Below are positions 24,190 to 37,548 of a DNA stretch of 64,000 nt, piece after piece. The position numbers and the translations under genes are program-made. The notes beneath the pieces were generated by a model, which worked only from the letters and a program-made list of their open reading frames with translations, did no database searches and was not told where the DNA came from. The first letter of the stretch is position 1, and each line of letters opens with the position of its first letter. The DNA comes from Cyprinodon diabolis. Lineage: Eukaryota > Chordata > Actinopteri > Cyprinodontiformes > Cyprinodontidae. Location of the stretch: contig CM060072.1 in assembly GCA_030533445.1 (NCBI GenBank), positions 13,421,875 through 13,485,874 of the forward strand. Direction: 5' to 3'.

Positions 24190-26700
24190 ATGTGCAATTT
24201 TAATCTTATTTGTTATATGGAAATATAGGAAGTAGAAAACTTTGAATATTCCAAAATGGCAGAATAGCAAAATAGTTTTGGGCTCAAATACAGTTACAGA
24301 GCTACTACTGAACATTATTCATATATTCACTTTGTATTTTAAAATGCCCCCTGCTTTTTGAATATCTAAGTTAAAAAGGATCTACATCTTGTACATAATA
24401 CGAATGGAATTTTGAGCAGTAACTATTATTTTCTTTGTTTTAAAAAAATAAAGAATGCTCTTTCATGTGAAATTACTGCTCCTCCTAAGATAACTGACAT
24501 TTCATCATAATGAATGCTAGGGTAAAAATTTTTTAATCCCTTTAATATTAAGGAATCTGAATTAGACTAAATCTGTATTAATAGCTCAGAAACAATTGGA
24601 TTGTTTTTTGAATGGGTTGCAAAATTTAAATTTCCTCCGTAAAACAAGATTTGTTCTTATTGGCAATTGTATCTATGGTTCCTCACAAGTCCACTTGTAG
24701 ATGCTAAATAATATGCCAAACAACTGAATCAATGTCACATAGATATAAATGTTTAAGTTTTGTGTTCATGGATTTTATTTTGGACATTTTGCTGTTTTTA
24801 TCATTTGTCTCATATCTTGGTATGCTAACAAAGACTGCAGAATATGCAAAAAATGTGCAACTTAAGCACAACAGCATATAATATAACTAATCTCATGTGA
24901 GGGCAGATCATTTAGAACCTGTTTCTATCAGCAGTGGCAAACTCTATAAACCTAAACATAATCTGTGACCTTCACTATGCCTTTAACTCATTCATTTTAT
25001 TTTTACCAGAATTGGGTTTGAATAAATAAAAAGCATTATTCAGGCATTATTAGACATGGGAGTACATTTAAACGCTAAAAAGGTGAAAATAAAATCATAT
25101 GGGAGTGAATTATTCAGAGAATAAGGGACAGAGACACGGTAGAAGAGAAAAGATATTTATGGTGCAGGAACTTGGGGAATAAGTAAACAAACGGGCAGAT
25201 GAAGCGGATGAGTGGAGCGGCACAACAATCTTAGATCTGCTGGGAATGACAAAGAGAGCAAAAATAGGAGATGGACAGAAAACAACTAACAGCAGCATGC
25301 TCCTTCATTTCCCCTCGCCTGTCTGCTGCCTATCTACTGTTTACTATGTATGTGGGTTTAAATGAGGCTTTCAGCCAAAGAAATAAAGCAAATGGGAATA
25401 TATCTCAGAGGAGCAGACTTCATGGAGGATCGCCTGCAAAGGCAAAGAAGAGAAATTGAAACAAAGCTCATCATGACAGCTTGGCAACAGGCTAAGAGAA
25501 CAAAGCTGCTTTCACATTATTAATAATAAAACCTACATGTTCCCAGAAACTAGTGTAATAGTTACAGAAAATTAGTAATGTGGGCATTTGTTTACTTATA
25601 GAGGTAATGAAATAAGACCTATTATAACCCATTTGAAGGAAAGTAGCGCAAAATTTAGCTCTATTTATCTTGAAGTCTTCATGGAAAGTGGCTTTGAGGC
25701 AAAAAAATCCAGCTGCTGATTTAACTGCACCTGTGGCCTGTTTTTCCAGAGAAGGTTGTGTTTTTGGTTTTCTTTTAGTTTTTTTTTTTTAAGCATGTGC
25801 GACATGGCTGAGCATGTTTTTAGGCACTGAGGTCTGGAGGGCTAATGGTGGTGGTGGGTTGTTTTTGAAGTACTGGTGGGCTTACTGGAAGTGTGTCAGA
25901 CAGGAAAGGAATGTGGGGAGTGGGTGTGTGTGTTTGAGAGAGAGAGGTGCACAGACACACAGCCCAGTTAGCCTCTCTTTATGTTTACATACTGTTTTTG
26001 TGTGTGTGTGTGTGCATCCGTGCTTTCCCAAAGGGTCATTTCTTCAGCCCCATTAACCCCCTCCCCTCGACCCCCGCCATGGATTTTATACCCCCACCCC
26101 CATAGGGCTTTCCCACAGTGTCTATGATCATAAAATGTGTTAAAGGCTTCGGTTTTAGGGTCTAGATAGATTTATCTAGAGCACATAAAGTCAAGCACAG
26201 TTCTACCCATGCTGAAGCTCCTGAGTAAATCTGAAACAGCTGCCTGGGTCCTAAAAGTGTCATTAAACCTTTTCTCTGTTGAAACGTGGGCGGTGAGAGA
26301 TAACAGGATTCATACTGGCTTCACTGTTTGGAAATGTTAAAGGTGATGATGAAATAATCCCAATATTATTGAGTTGGATATTTTTTTATATAGCATAAAG
26401 ATGTTTACATTGAGTGATTGTTGCAAATACTAGCGTGGTACTCCAGCTACCTCATCAATAAATGGCCCCTTTTGTTTGAAGATGATGTTTTGAGTCTGTA
26501 CAGACTCAAAGAAAAGCATTTTTCCCTGATTTCTGTTAATAAAAACTGATTTAGGAATTCACACACACTGTTATTACCTCAAAACCCAAATAATTAGACC
26601 ACTTGACAATTCATTTGAGTTGTATTTCACGCAAATTAATCATTAATCAACATATCCTGATAATATCTGATACTGATGCTGCTAAAGCTGTTTCATACGC
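24190..26700. other. intron stretch without recognised features
   Basis: AT-rich DNA with a short (GT)n near 26000-26015 and C-rich words near 26055-26105. No element or coding frame can be supported. Confidence 0.6.
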
Positions 26701-26705
26701 TTTTA

Positions 26706-26953
26706 AACTGCAAAAAAAGTTTTTTTTTAATTAATGAGGTACATGAGACACTTTGCCAATGAAACCAGACAAATTGCATTTAAATAAGAAAAACAATTGC
26801 ATTGTCTGATTTCAAGTGCATATTATCTTATTATCTTATTTCAAGAGTAAAAATACTAATTTCATTGGCAAATCATCTTAACCTAATCAAAACAATGATA
26901 TATACACTTAATTTAAGAATTTTTTACTTATTTCTCAGTTGGTTTTGCAATGT
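26706..26953. mobile_element. degenerate foldback MITE with tgcaaaa ends
   Basis: The left side begins actgcaaaaaaag and the right side ends ggttttgcaatg, a weak inverted pair. Inside, ttgccaatgaaa (about 26754) is inverted as tttcattggcaaa (about 26857). The body (ttatcttatttcaag) resembles the common fish element that ends in CTGCAAAAAC. The copy is old, and outer ends and duplication are unclear. Confidence 0.45.
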
Positions 26954-27646
26954 TTGTGGATTTAGAAAAAATATGAAATGAGTTAATGTGAAGACTTCAC
27001 GTGCTTCAGGTGGCACCCTTGTTGGAGGTGTTGAATAGTGAGCTGTGACCATTCCTCTTTATTTCTGTCCATCAGGACAAGATAAACTTAAAGTCCTCAT
27101 CCAACCCTGTAAAAAGGAGCTCAGTTGTTTTAAATGTGTTAGACATCGCTCTGACTGTAGATCTGATTTACTTGAAGGGATTTTACACATCTCAGCCATT
27201 GGTGCCAGGTGGTATGAAAGGGGCTCCTTATCTCTATGAAACATATTTTTTTGGTTCAGTTCTGAAAAATTTGATCTGTTTTGTAATAAGATACTGAAAA
27301 TAACAGTTGGAACCAATGTACATAGAAATGAGCTTTTGTTATTTAGAATCTGAACTATTAAAGTTCAGACTTATTAGCCCAGTGAGTGAAAGAGATATTT
27401 GTGTAGAAGGAAGTTTAGCTATTGTTTGTGTAAAACCTCCAGGATACACAAACTGCATCTTTGTGTGCAACAACGAATTCCAAGAAGTTGAGATGCTTTT
27501 GTTCTTCTTGATTTGCCAGATGTTCCAACACAGGTTCCAACAGAGCATGAGTGAGTTAAGAATCAGGTTGTTTGATATTTCAAATTTGGAAAACCTCAGG
27601 AAAACCAAAAATATAGTTGTGTTTTTATCTGTCACATAGCCACATT

Positions 27647-27678
27647 TTCCTTCCTTCCTTCCTTCCTTCCTTCCTTCC
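27647..27678. repeat. (TTCC)n microsatellite
   Basis: Eight tandem TTCC units. Confidence 0.95.
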
Positions 27679-28043
27679 AATATATTCTCTTCTGTATTGT
27701 TTTTACTAATTTTTTCCCTTAAGTTTTATGATTAAAAATAACAAATGACACACATTACTTTTAAAAACTAACTCTTATTGAGTAACACCTGGAGCTATTT
27801 AATCGATTAATCGACCAGCTCTAGGGTGCGCTGATTGGACTTTTTGTTTACATTCTGGCTGGAATCCAAACATCTCTTAGGGGAAGAAATATAATGATAC
27901 AAAAAAAAATAAATGCAAAAAAAAAAAAAACAGACTTGTCTTTTGGTTGCACAGCCTCAAAATAAGACTTCTTGTAACAACATTTTGACTCTGTTACAGC
28001 ATTCGGCCTTCTTAGTTACATCCCTACCTTGAACCCCCCCCAG

Positions 28044-28118
<75 letters not shown>
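28044..28118. repeat. poly-C run followed by (AC)n
   Basis: A 31-base run of C (28044-28074) passes directly into about 22 AC units. Eight more C lie at 28034-28041. The C tract could form an i-motif, and its complement a G-quadruplex. Length is prone to slippage and to sequencing error. Confidence 0.95.
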
Positions 28119-28120
<2 letters not shown>

Positions 28121-29639
28121 TTTTGTTTTATCCCACACAGTTGAGTTGGAAGGCATAGGTGTTTAATGAGTCATGGATTGTGACCATAACCTGAATATTA
28201 ATATCGGATGTTTGCCCAAATGTTCATATCAACTTTTCTTTATGACAACTGCAGAATAACAAATTTTAAGAGTTTGTAGTGATCCGTATTCAAGCTAAAA
28301 GTTCCCAGAGATGTTACTGTGTGGCGGTGATGAATTTGCGGCTAAATCTGCATCCACAGTTGGAAACATGTAAAATACTTTAAAAGTTCTCCCCTGATTA
28401 TCCTTCCTTCCTTGCTTCCCTCTGCATGATCCATGCAACTGGATTGTTCTCGTTTCGCCCTGTAAGAACTCACTGATATTTGTCACATTTACCTTCGTGT
28501 CACATGAGGTAGGGTTCAGTAAAGGCTAAAAGAAATCATCAGCAAGTTGTTTAATTGTTTAATTAAACTAATCTTTCTGTAATGAAAAGTCAATGAATTA
28601 ATTATGTTAAAAATGCAATGGTTGAATGTACCAGATTAGGCATTTTTTAAGCATTTTCTTAAGAATAAGTGACAGAAGATGGATGGATTTCAATTGAGCA
28701 AAATAAGGGAGAGAAAAGAAGTAGAGGAAGAAATTCCTTACGTTGGCAAAAAAGATAAATTGCCAACAGTGTTGCTGGAGGCTCAGCAGTAAAGCAGCTC
28801 TCAGCACCGAGCTGTTGAAGGTGCAGAGGCAGAAAGCTACCTATTAACTCTTGCCTCAGGACGACACAGAGGAACCGACATGGGGAGAGGTAGGGGATAG
28901 GTGCTCTGCCTTTCTGTCTGTTTAAATTATTCCTTCCTCTTTCTCTATTTGGTTCACTTTCTCTCCAACTCTTCATTTCATTTTTTTTTTATGTCCAAAC
29001 CTCTCTCCTCATTTATGCCCACCAGCTTCTTGTGGATTTTGTCCCCCCTGGTGTCATTTAGCCAAGAGCAGAAGCTGAATCAATTCAACTTCAATCGGAG
29101 ATCAAGCTTGGGAGAAGGAACTGCAACAGACCTTGTCACATAAATACTCTGACAATGAAAGTGTCATGCTGCTGCAACCAGGCCTTAACCTGACAAATTT
29201 GTTCTTCCACAAGTATGAGATGAGTAATTTTAGGGAACTGGTTCATTTTTTTGTTCCAGTTTTTTTTTTTTTTTTAACCTCTTAGCCCTGCACCTGGTTT
29301 CCATCTGGGGCTTATAGACTGTTTTAGTTTGCCAGTAAATGAAAGAGTGGCAAAAGATAATGCCGTTAAAAACAGCCATATACTGTAGTCATTGGGGAAG
29401 CAGAGTGAACCTCAACTGTTTCACTTGCATTTCAGAGCAAACGAAGCAGCCAGATTCTACAAATGATAAAGTGCTTAAAAATTGAGTAGTGCATTTTTGA
29501 TATTTTCTAATCTAACATTAACACAATGCTGGGGCATAAAGGCATCAACCATGACCTTAGAGAGGTAAATATTTGGCCCATTTGTCTTAGATAGATTCTT
29601 ACTGTATGTCTAGATTATTCACGGCCATAATATTCTACC

Positions 29640-29960
29640 TTTTAAACAGTTGTTTTTCTTTTTAATTAAATTTTCTCTTTGGTTAGATCATGCAATGCTC
29701 AAAGAAACCTCAAAGTGTTGCAGAGCTCTAAATTGGTTGCTTAAGGCCTATATATTAAAGCTCATGTCGGGACATCCAGAAAAGCACAACTTGGTTGGAA
29801 AGATAACCCGAAGAAAACCCTCTCATTACACAATACATCTAGGGCTATGTTAGTTGGACAGAGGAGACCAAAGTGAACACTTTTGGTAAAAACTAAACCA
29901 GAAAAATCTGCACAAATTTTCACATTTTAGTCTAATGTGAGTTCTCAAATCACTGCAATC
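29640..29960 (+). mobile_element. Tc1-like transposase relic (short)
   Basis: At 29855 the + strand reads WTEETKVNTFG, corresponding to the WSDETKIELFG block around the first catalytic aspartate of Tc1-like transposases; here the acidic position reads Glu. The preceding part (aaaaccctctcattacacaatacatc) fits the same family. Everything after the block is lost or unrecognisable. Confidence 0.55.
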
Positions 29961-30772
29961 CTCAAAAAACACAAGGATCTAACATTTCAATCTTAATATA
30001 GATATAAAATACTACAATTACTTTTTGATACCTTTTTTATTTTGTTATTTGCCGTATTCCCTGCTTCAAGATAATAAGACACCAAACCCATGTTGTTCAC
30101 ACAGACATTACATTAATTATGAGATAACTGGACCGTTTTTCTTAACAAAATCACAGAAATTTACATCACTGCAAAACAGATGTTTTACTCTTAAGCAAGC
30201 TTCCTGCATGGTTTTAGAAAACGGCTGCAAAGATTTGTCTCCATTCAGCCACACAAGTAAAAATAAGATTGCCCCACTGATATTTTGTGATAAGTGCCTG
30301 GCTCACAGTAAACTTTCAATTCATGCTTTAAAGTTTCTGTGAAATTCAGGTCAGGGCTCTTTGCAGGCCAGAGAAAAGTAGGAAAAACCATTTAATCATG
30401 GCCTTTTCTTTTTTTCACCGAGGACATTGTCATACAGAAACAGGAAAGGGCCTTCCCTGAACAGTGGTTACAGAGTTACAAACCAGCTATTGTCTGGAAA
30501 ATCATTGTTGACTATTGAATAATGTTATGAGTCAAAAGAATATAATTTTATATCTGGGTGAAACTGTATATTTACACACACTAAGAGACTTTACCCTTTT
30601 TGAGCACTTTTTGTTTTTAGGTCAAGAAGTTTTTATTATGTTAATTCACATTATCTAACCTAGATGGCTGTACAGCTATATATTTAGTTGAGGGAAACAC
30701 TGCAGACAGAATGTGTTCTTGTGCTATTGAGGTTAACTGAAAAGACATTATGCAAGATATGAGGGAGAGCAG

Positions 30773-31155
30773 GGCTGCACGGTGGTGCAGTGGCTAGCAC
30801 TGCTGCCTTGCAGCATGAAGGTGCAGACTTTCAGTCCACCCGGGGTTTTTCTGCATGGAGTTTGCATGTTCTCCTGTGCATGCGTGGGTTCTCTCCGGGT
30901 ACCTCGGCTTCCTCCCACAATCCACAAATATGATTGCTAGGTTAATTGGCTTCTCTAAATTCTCCTTAGATGTGAGTGTGTGGGTGAGTGGTTGTTTGTC
31001 CTGTTTGTCTCTGTTGCCCTGCGACAGACTGGTGACCTGTCCAGGGTGGATCGGGCCTCTCGCCCATTGACAGCTGGAGATGGGCACTAGCACCCCTCGC
31101 AACCCCAGCAGGGATAAGCACGACGGAAAATGGATGGATGGATGGATGGATGGAT
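30773..31155 (+). mobile_element. tRNA-headed SINE-like repeat, copy 1
   Basis: The head has an A-box-like block (ggtggtgcagtggctagcac) but a damaged B box. The body includes tctgcatggagtttgcatgttctcc, ggcttcctcccacaatcc, tgccctgcgacagactgg and gcccattgacagctggagatgggc. It ends in (ATGG)n at 31131-31155. Three other copies occur at 37180-37548 (-), 47422-47783 (+) and 53771-54050 (+, decayed). The family is extremely common in spiny-rayed fish. Open frames across it are incidental. Confidence 0.75.
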
Positions 31156-31164
31156 CCCTGAAAG

Positions 31165-31485
31165 TAACGCATTCATCACTGAATGCTGGACTAAAGAACC
31201 GCTCAGGGAAGAAGCAACTTCAACAACATGTGGAGATGTTCTATAGTCTTAAACAAAAATGTATTTGCTTAGCCATTATGGAAAGTAAAATTTTTGGGAA
31301 AATTTGCATGTCGAACAAAACCATCCCAACTGTGAAGCACAGGGGAGACGGCATCATGTAGCTGCAGTAAGATAAATATGTGAACTTTACATATTAGATG
31401 CCGTCAGGAGAAAAGACCATTATGTGGCAATATTGAAGCAGCATTCTAATATATCAGCAAAAAGGTAAAGCGTTGATCCCACTGG
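31165..31485 (+). mobile_element. Tc1-like (Sleeping Beauty-type) transposase relic
   Basis: It starts just after the SINE tail. The block containing NKTIPTVKHRGDGIM near 31317-31360 matches the IPTVKHGGGSIMLWG core of Tc1-like transposases, followed by tagatgccgtcaggag and gtggcaatattgaagcag, which match the next conserved stretch. A tail-like piece (gatcccactggg) near 31475 suggests that the second half of the gene was deleted. It carries several stops and frameshifts. Confidence 0.7.
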
Positions 31486-31489
31486 GTGG

Positions 31490-33760
31490 ATAGATCTCTT
31501 ATAAGTACCTGTGATGAAATAGGATACATATCCTAAATACATTCTCCTTCTCTCACCTCATTATTGCACACATTAACAAGTCTCTAAGTCTTTCACACTC
31601 ATCCTTTGCCCATCTCTCCATTCCTGAGACAAGCTGATTGATTTCTTTTTCCAACAAGCAGCGTCTCTAGACCTTTGAGTACTTTGCTGCGTCTATTTGT
31701 GGGTGCATGGAGTTGTGTGTCAAGCTGAGAGGTTATTTATCTTCTGATTAGCAGCTCGGCTGCGAGTTAAAATTCAGAGTGCACAACTCTCTCTCTGCTC
31801 CACTTGTTAGGAGTGTTGACAATGATCCGGTTCATGACAGTTTACAGCAGCTAATTGGTTGTACTTCACTACTTGGTCTGCAAACGCATACATAAACATT
31901 TTTTTTCTTTTTCTTTTGTGTGACAAATGACAGCAAACCAACATAATCTCTCTTTTTCCTCCATGTGGAAACTGGTTTGTTTTAATATTCATGACCTGTA
32001 TATGTTCCATTGAGCTGAGACACTTGTCTGCTTTAACCTCCTTCACTTGCTGGTTATTGGAGAAGTGTTAAAGGCACCAGGGGAGTGACAGTTCATTATT
32101 GTGTATCTATACAAATCTTTTTGTCCTTTTTTTTTCTCTGCACAATGAGCTTTGAATGACCAAAAAAAAAATGTTGAAAGCCTTTGAATGTGGCTCTGAT
32201 CTAAGAGATTAAAGCTGTTTTTGATTTGATTAAGTGTGATTAAATCATCCTTTGAAAGGAATTCAGTCACTGCTTTTGTAGATGGCAGCCTGGAGCAGAA
32301 ATCAGAAAAAAAAAATTGATGCAAATAAAAAGAGATGATTGTGAGCGTAAGACTGATGTGACCGTAAACCTCGTCATCTTAATGATCAAAAGGCTCTAAG
32401 AGAGTATTCAAATGTAATTTAATCTCTGAGGAACTCCTGTTGACATATATTTTAAAAAGCTCTTGTTTTGCTATTTGAAGATTCTAGCAGATCAGGAGAA
32501 GATTTTAAAACTGAGGTAAAATGGTGGCCAGTGCTGACAGGTGCTGCTGCTTACAAAAATACAAGATGAAAATCCTATAGCTGGTTAAAATCTTAAACTA
32601 TGATATAATTGTCTCCAAATAAAAAAAGCAATGTTTCTATTCATATCTATTTATCTGGTGTCTAAATATTTATATACTTCTGTATCACAGGTTTAAGCCC
32701 CCTGCACAATGTTTTCAGCTCTTATTGCATTGTTTTGGATGTATTTTTTTCTGACTTAACAAATATAAATAAAAACAAAAAGTTCCATGTCCACCCCTGC
32801 ATGATGATGCTTGCATGTGACTGGTTTATCAGTTGTCTGACTAGATTCACTGTATTGACTAATAGTTTCCTGTCAGTTGTACCTATTTCCCTTGAAACTG
32901 TTGTGATATGTTCAGGTATTTTTGGTTAACTTTTTTTTCTTGATTTTGATATGTTTAAGAAGACTAGAATCTTTTGGTTAACTTGGTTAAGATGTTGTCT
33001 TTAACCTAGAGGTTTGGAGCCTCAATGCAAACTCAAGAGACTTGCTTTAGACTTGCTGTAGGATCTGCTTATCTCCATAACTGCTTGTGATGCTCCACTA
33101 GGTCTGTATCAGTTATCTTTCTGTTGGTATAGAAATTTTGGCTAAATACCATATTTTTAGATTGAGCATGAAGGGACATGTCAGTGACAATGATGAGGCT
33201 TTAGTTTTAGTTTCACCTGGTTTGATTTCCCCAAAAACTTTTCCTATCCGATTATGTATCGATTAAACGAAAAACTGTAATTGACAGATAAATCGATTTG
33301 CAAAAAAAATCGTTGGCTGCTTTTAGCATTAATCTGAGCAACATATAAAAGAGTGAAAGATTTCCTGAGGGCTCTGTGTTGCAGTCATCACACAGGTTTT
33401 TAAAATAAATCTAGAACTTCATATACAATCAAAGTTCTTTAGCAGGTTATCTTGTTATTACATTCTGCTGATCAATGACTTCTCAGATCATAGGGTCGAA
33501 TATCCACTCTGTGCACATCCAGATTTAGCTGCTGCTCTCTTTTGTTTCATTTTACCATCATTTCACAATCCTGCAGTACAGGTCATAGTAGTTGGTGACA
33601 GGTGAGAATCTACCCCAAGTTGTTGGACCTTTTACATTGTTCATTATCATGCATAAAAGCGTTTTTTAGATTACAGAATGAACAAAACGATATTCTGAAT
33701 GGGTTTTAATTTGATGGGATGGCATTGACTGTGGTTAGCTTTTTGAACAGTTAGGATTTT
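31490..33760. other. intron stretch without recognised features
   Basis: No repeat with definable ends. An atcgattaaacg...aaatcgatttg stretch at 33255-33300 may be a scrap of a hAT end. Frames of 79 and 93 codons on - near 31.8-32.3 kb have no similarity to known proteins. Confidence 0.55.
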
Positions 33761-33765
33761 TGGAA

Positions 33766-33890
33766 CATTCAAAAAAAAAAAGAAAATGAAAAACAATCCA
33801 CTGGACTTTGTTTCCGAGTTTGAAGACGTTTCACTTCCCAACTTGGAACCAAAGTCTAGTGGATTGTTTTTAGTTTTCTTTTTTTGGAAT
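33766..33890. repeat. hairpin repeat family B, copy 1
   Basis: The arm aaacaatccactggactttgtttcc (33791 on) is inverted at 33841-33871 (ggaaccaaagtctagtggattgttttt), separated by a short loop with gacgtttcacttccca. The right flank continues ttttggaatgactatgacc, as in the second copy at 46.5 kb. It has no coding capacity and would fold into a long imperfect hairpin if transcribed. Confidence 0.7.
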
Positions 33891-33899
33891 GACTATGAC

Positions 33900-36800
33900 C
33901 TGGATGACTGAGAACCTTCACCAGCAGATTTTAGGAACACTTTTATTTCATAAATTTTTTTTCTTAATTTGAAGATGCATGCTCATCTTTACACACTTCC
34001 TTGTTCTTGTTCTATTATAATTCCACTCCCATTCTAAAACCATATATCTTTCTTGCCGCACACCTCACCACATACTTACACTATTTTTTCTCCTGTTCTA
34101 AAACTGTTCTAAAAATATAACACAGCTGTTTTGCTATGTCATTACTTGGAAAATATATATAAAGCAAGCTGAAAAATGCTACAAAGAATGGACGATGTGG
34201 GATCTTTATTTGTTAACCTTGGACATTTTCTAAATGTTATGAACTGGATTCATAATTGGATAAAATGCAGCCGAGCTTTGGAGGAAGACAAAGCTGAGTT
34301 TTAATGAGTGTATCTTTATGTATTTCTGTTTGCTTAAACTTTAAAGGATCAGAAACAAACCTGTGAAGGAAAGGTTTATCGTCTATGTATACTGAACAAA
34401 CACATTAAGTGCAAACACCACAACTCAATGTTTTAGGGTTTCTAAAAAGAAATGAGTCCCATTTGTTGACAGTAGGTGAAAAGAACAAAAGCAAAGGAGA
34501 TCATAATGGGATTTTGTTCATCATGGTTCATGACCTCATTAATAGGGTAGCATGTTAGCAGTGAAATTACAATCTTTGCTCTGAGTAGCCTTAGTTTCTT
34601 TCAGCTGCTGCTTTATCATCATCTTGTTATTTTTCATTTCTCTCACTTTGCGTCATCTAACTCTCTTTTTCCCACTTGTTGGTCTTTAATCCTTTTGAGG
34701 CAGCATTTTAGAATAACTCCCACACGGTAACTCATCTGTCTTGCAAAGGTACAGGGGTGAAACACATGCACTGAAGCACTGTTTGGCATTCGCATCATGC
34801 ATGTAATGAGAACCTGAGCCTTCACAAACACAAAAGATTTGTTCTGTTAAACAGACACACAAACCCCACTCTGCAAATGCGCTTTGCTTTTTCGAGAAAC
34901 TTGCATAAGCACTTACACCATCTCATATTCATGAAGAGTGCGGTGATAAACACACATTCAGGAGAATGGAGAGCCAGTGCTGTCAGACTGAGCTCATGTT
35001 TTTCCACCAGACCTTTTTATTTTCTCTGCAGTCTATTTTTCTGCAGTGATTTATCGGACATGAATAAGGCGACACATTTTTAATACCCTCGGCTGCAGTT
35101 TCCAGGCGAACTAAAGGGCAACTGGAGCTGCCAGAGTGTTACTCTGTCCTTGCTTTGTTTTTTATCATCTCCACATTTATTTTAGGGCTGTACAATAACT
35201 TCTTATGGCAAGTTACTGGAAGGCATATTGTTTTTTAAAAGGCTTTCTTCAGCTATAAAAAGTCTACATTTCAAATACGTCTGCAATGCACCTTGGCTAT
35301 TCGAGGCCTACATTATCTAAAAGATTTTTTTATATATATAAGATTTGTATTTGATTGTTTTGGGGTTAAGAAATGCAAACAATATAAAATAAACAAGAAT
35401 TTGATGCAAAAATAATATGCGCATACTCAAAATATTTGCATACACCTGAAACCTGCACCTTAAGCAGCCACCTTTTCAGGTTATCCATAAGGTCCTGGCA
35501 TAATTGGATAGTTTCCTACCAATGGCCAGATTTTTGGACATAAATTTACAAGAAGGTTGAGGGAGCGCTCACGAAGATTCATCTCTACTTTATCAATTAT
35601 GGAATCACTGTGCTGCCAGCACACCCTATTTGATTTCAACAGCATGGATTTTGGAACAAGGGGAAATTAAGGGATTAGTAATACACAAGTATCATTAGCA
35701 CTGCAGTCATTAAGTTGATTTGCAGTTGCAATATCAATGTGAACAGTATTAGAATGGACCACTTGAATTTATTATGTAGTTTGATATAAGAAATTCTGAA
35801 TGTAAGCAATATTTGCCATGCTGAATCCAAAAGCTATGCTGTACATCTCATGTAAAATATTTTATTTGTGCTGTTCCGCATTTAAAACTCTTTATTTTTC
35901 CCTCACATTTGATATGATATTACATTTCTTTACTCATGGAAGAAAAGTGAAACCTGAATTCCTTGTGTGTTTAGAAAAAAACATGGCCAAAGCTGATTCT
36001 GATTTGTACTTAACTGATGTTCACTGTCCTAATGGTCAGACAAATATTTTTTTCAGTGATCAACATGCTGGAGCTTAGATATGTAGCTAGAATTTATTGG
36101 AAGAAAGCGTGTCAAGAAAATTTTATTTACGGTAATATCTTTGTATCAATATTTGATAACCGTATCACAATGATATTTTTTCTTAATGTTGTGCTTCTTG
36201 ACAGGAAACTTTTCCTGTCTGTAAAAGCCTCATCTTGTGTTATTAAAATACATTTATCATTGTGGATACATAGCTCAGTCCCTAGTTGGCATTTGAATCA
36301 TACTCTCATTCTCTAAGGTAACATCCTCTGATTTTGTGTTAATCACTTTGCTGTGGGTATTGAAGTCATTCCACAGTCATTTTCCACTTCATAATTGGCT
36401 TGGGCATTTAATATATGCCTAAGTGGTAAAGCAGCGGTTAAATATCCAGCCAGAATGCATGTGTGATATTCTATAAATGTATACTTAAGTGTTGTTGTCT
36501 TTCTGCTTTAGTTTGTTGCAAACTGACTATATATGCAAGGTTTTAATTAAAAAATCAGCAAATAAAAATCTGCATTTGACATTTTAGCTGAAAAAATAGT
36601 GTGGATGTAGTTTCTAAATGATTTGAATAGCTATCCATCTACTGGTAAAAGTATGATTGAAATAAATTATAAATCACCAAAAAAAATAAAAAATTGTTGA
36701 TAGACAACTGGAGTGCCACTGAGAAAAGCATTTACCTTAGCTAATTAGTTCCAGTGGTACACTGGGTACAAAGTAGGGTAAAAGTCTTCAATTATAGTTT

Positions 36801-37175
36801 TTAAATCAAATTAAGTATAACCTTTTTTGTTTTGTTTTGTCAGATTATGAAATATGGAAATTCCCACATAACTTTTTAATGGAGGCATTTATTTTGTATA
36901 TGTTTCTTAGCAATTTCCTGTTTGTCTGGACAACAGGATATTGCTTCTTTGGGTGATCAAATCATTTGTTGAGTGGAAGGAGAACAAAGTAACTCTGTTT
37001 TTGATTTAAAATCTTGATTACCTGGATTATAACTAAAAAGTTGTTTCAGTTTATTTTGGCCTAGATTTAATCTGGTGCTGCAATCATTACACTAAATTAT
37101 TGAGATAAATTTTATACAGTTTTTTGGAAGGATTGGCAACATACTTTATGGCCATATATAAAGAAAAAATCTACT
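33900..37175. other. intron stretch without recognised features
   Basis: AT-rich DNA. Overlapping frames at 35818-36316 (86 and 99 codons) read AT-rich sequence and show no domain. Confidence 0.6.
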
Positions 37176-37179
37176 GAAT

Positions 37180-37548
37180 CCATCCATCCATCCATCCATC
37201 CATCCATCCATCCATCCATCCATCCATCCATCCATCCATCCATCCCTGCTGGGGTCGCGAGGGGTGCTGGTGCCTATCTTCAGCTGTCAATGGGGGAGAG
37301 GTGGTCAGCAGGGCAACACAGAGACAAACAAGACAAACAACCATTCATGCATGTAATCATACCTCAGGAGAATTTAAAGAAGCCAATTAACCTAATTAAC
37401 CTAATTTTTTGGACTGTGGGAGGAACCCGGAGAACCCGGAGAGAACCTATGCATGCACAGGAAAAAACATGCATGCAGAAAGACCCTGGGCCAGAAATCG
37501 AACCCAGAACCTACTTGCTGCAAGGCTGCATCACTGCGCAGCCCCCCA
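37180..37548 (-). mobile_element. tRNA-headed SINE-like repeat, copy 2
   Basis: It is on the - strand: the (CATC)n run at 37180-37244 is its tail, followed by ccctgctggggtcgcgaggggtgctgg and the body, and ending in the inverted tRNA-like head with a B box (atcgaaccca, about 37497-37506) and A-box region to about 37548. The 138-codon open frame across it is repeat-derived. Confidence 0.75.

Noticed and set aside
27790..27830. hAT end at aatcgattaatcgaccagctctag
   Set aside because: Looks like a terminal sequence, but no inverted partner or duplication was found, so no boundaries can be given.
33250..33310. second hAT end with atcgattaaacg / aaatcgatttg
   Set aside because: Only a short weak match with no partner; could be chance in AT-rich DNA.
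37180..37244. CRISPR-like or regulatory array from the CATC repeats
   Set aside because: It is the microsatellite tail of an inverted SINE; there are no spacers.
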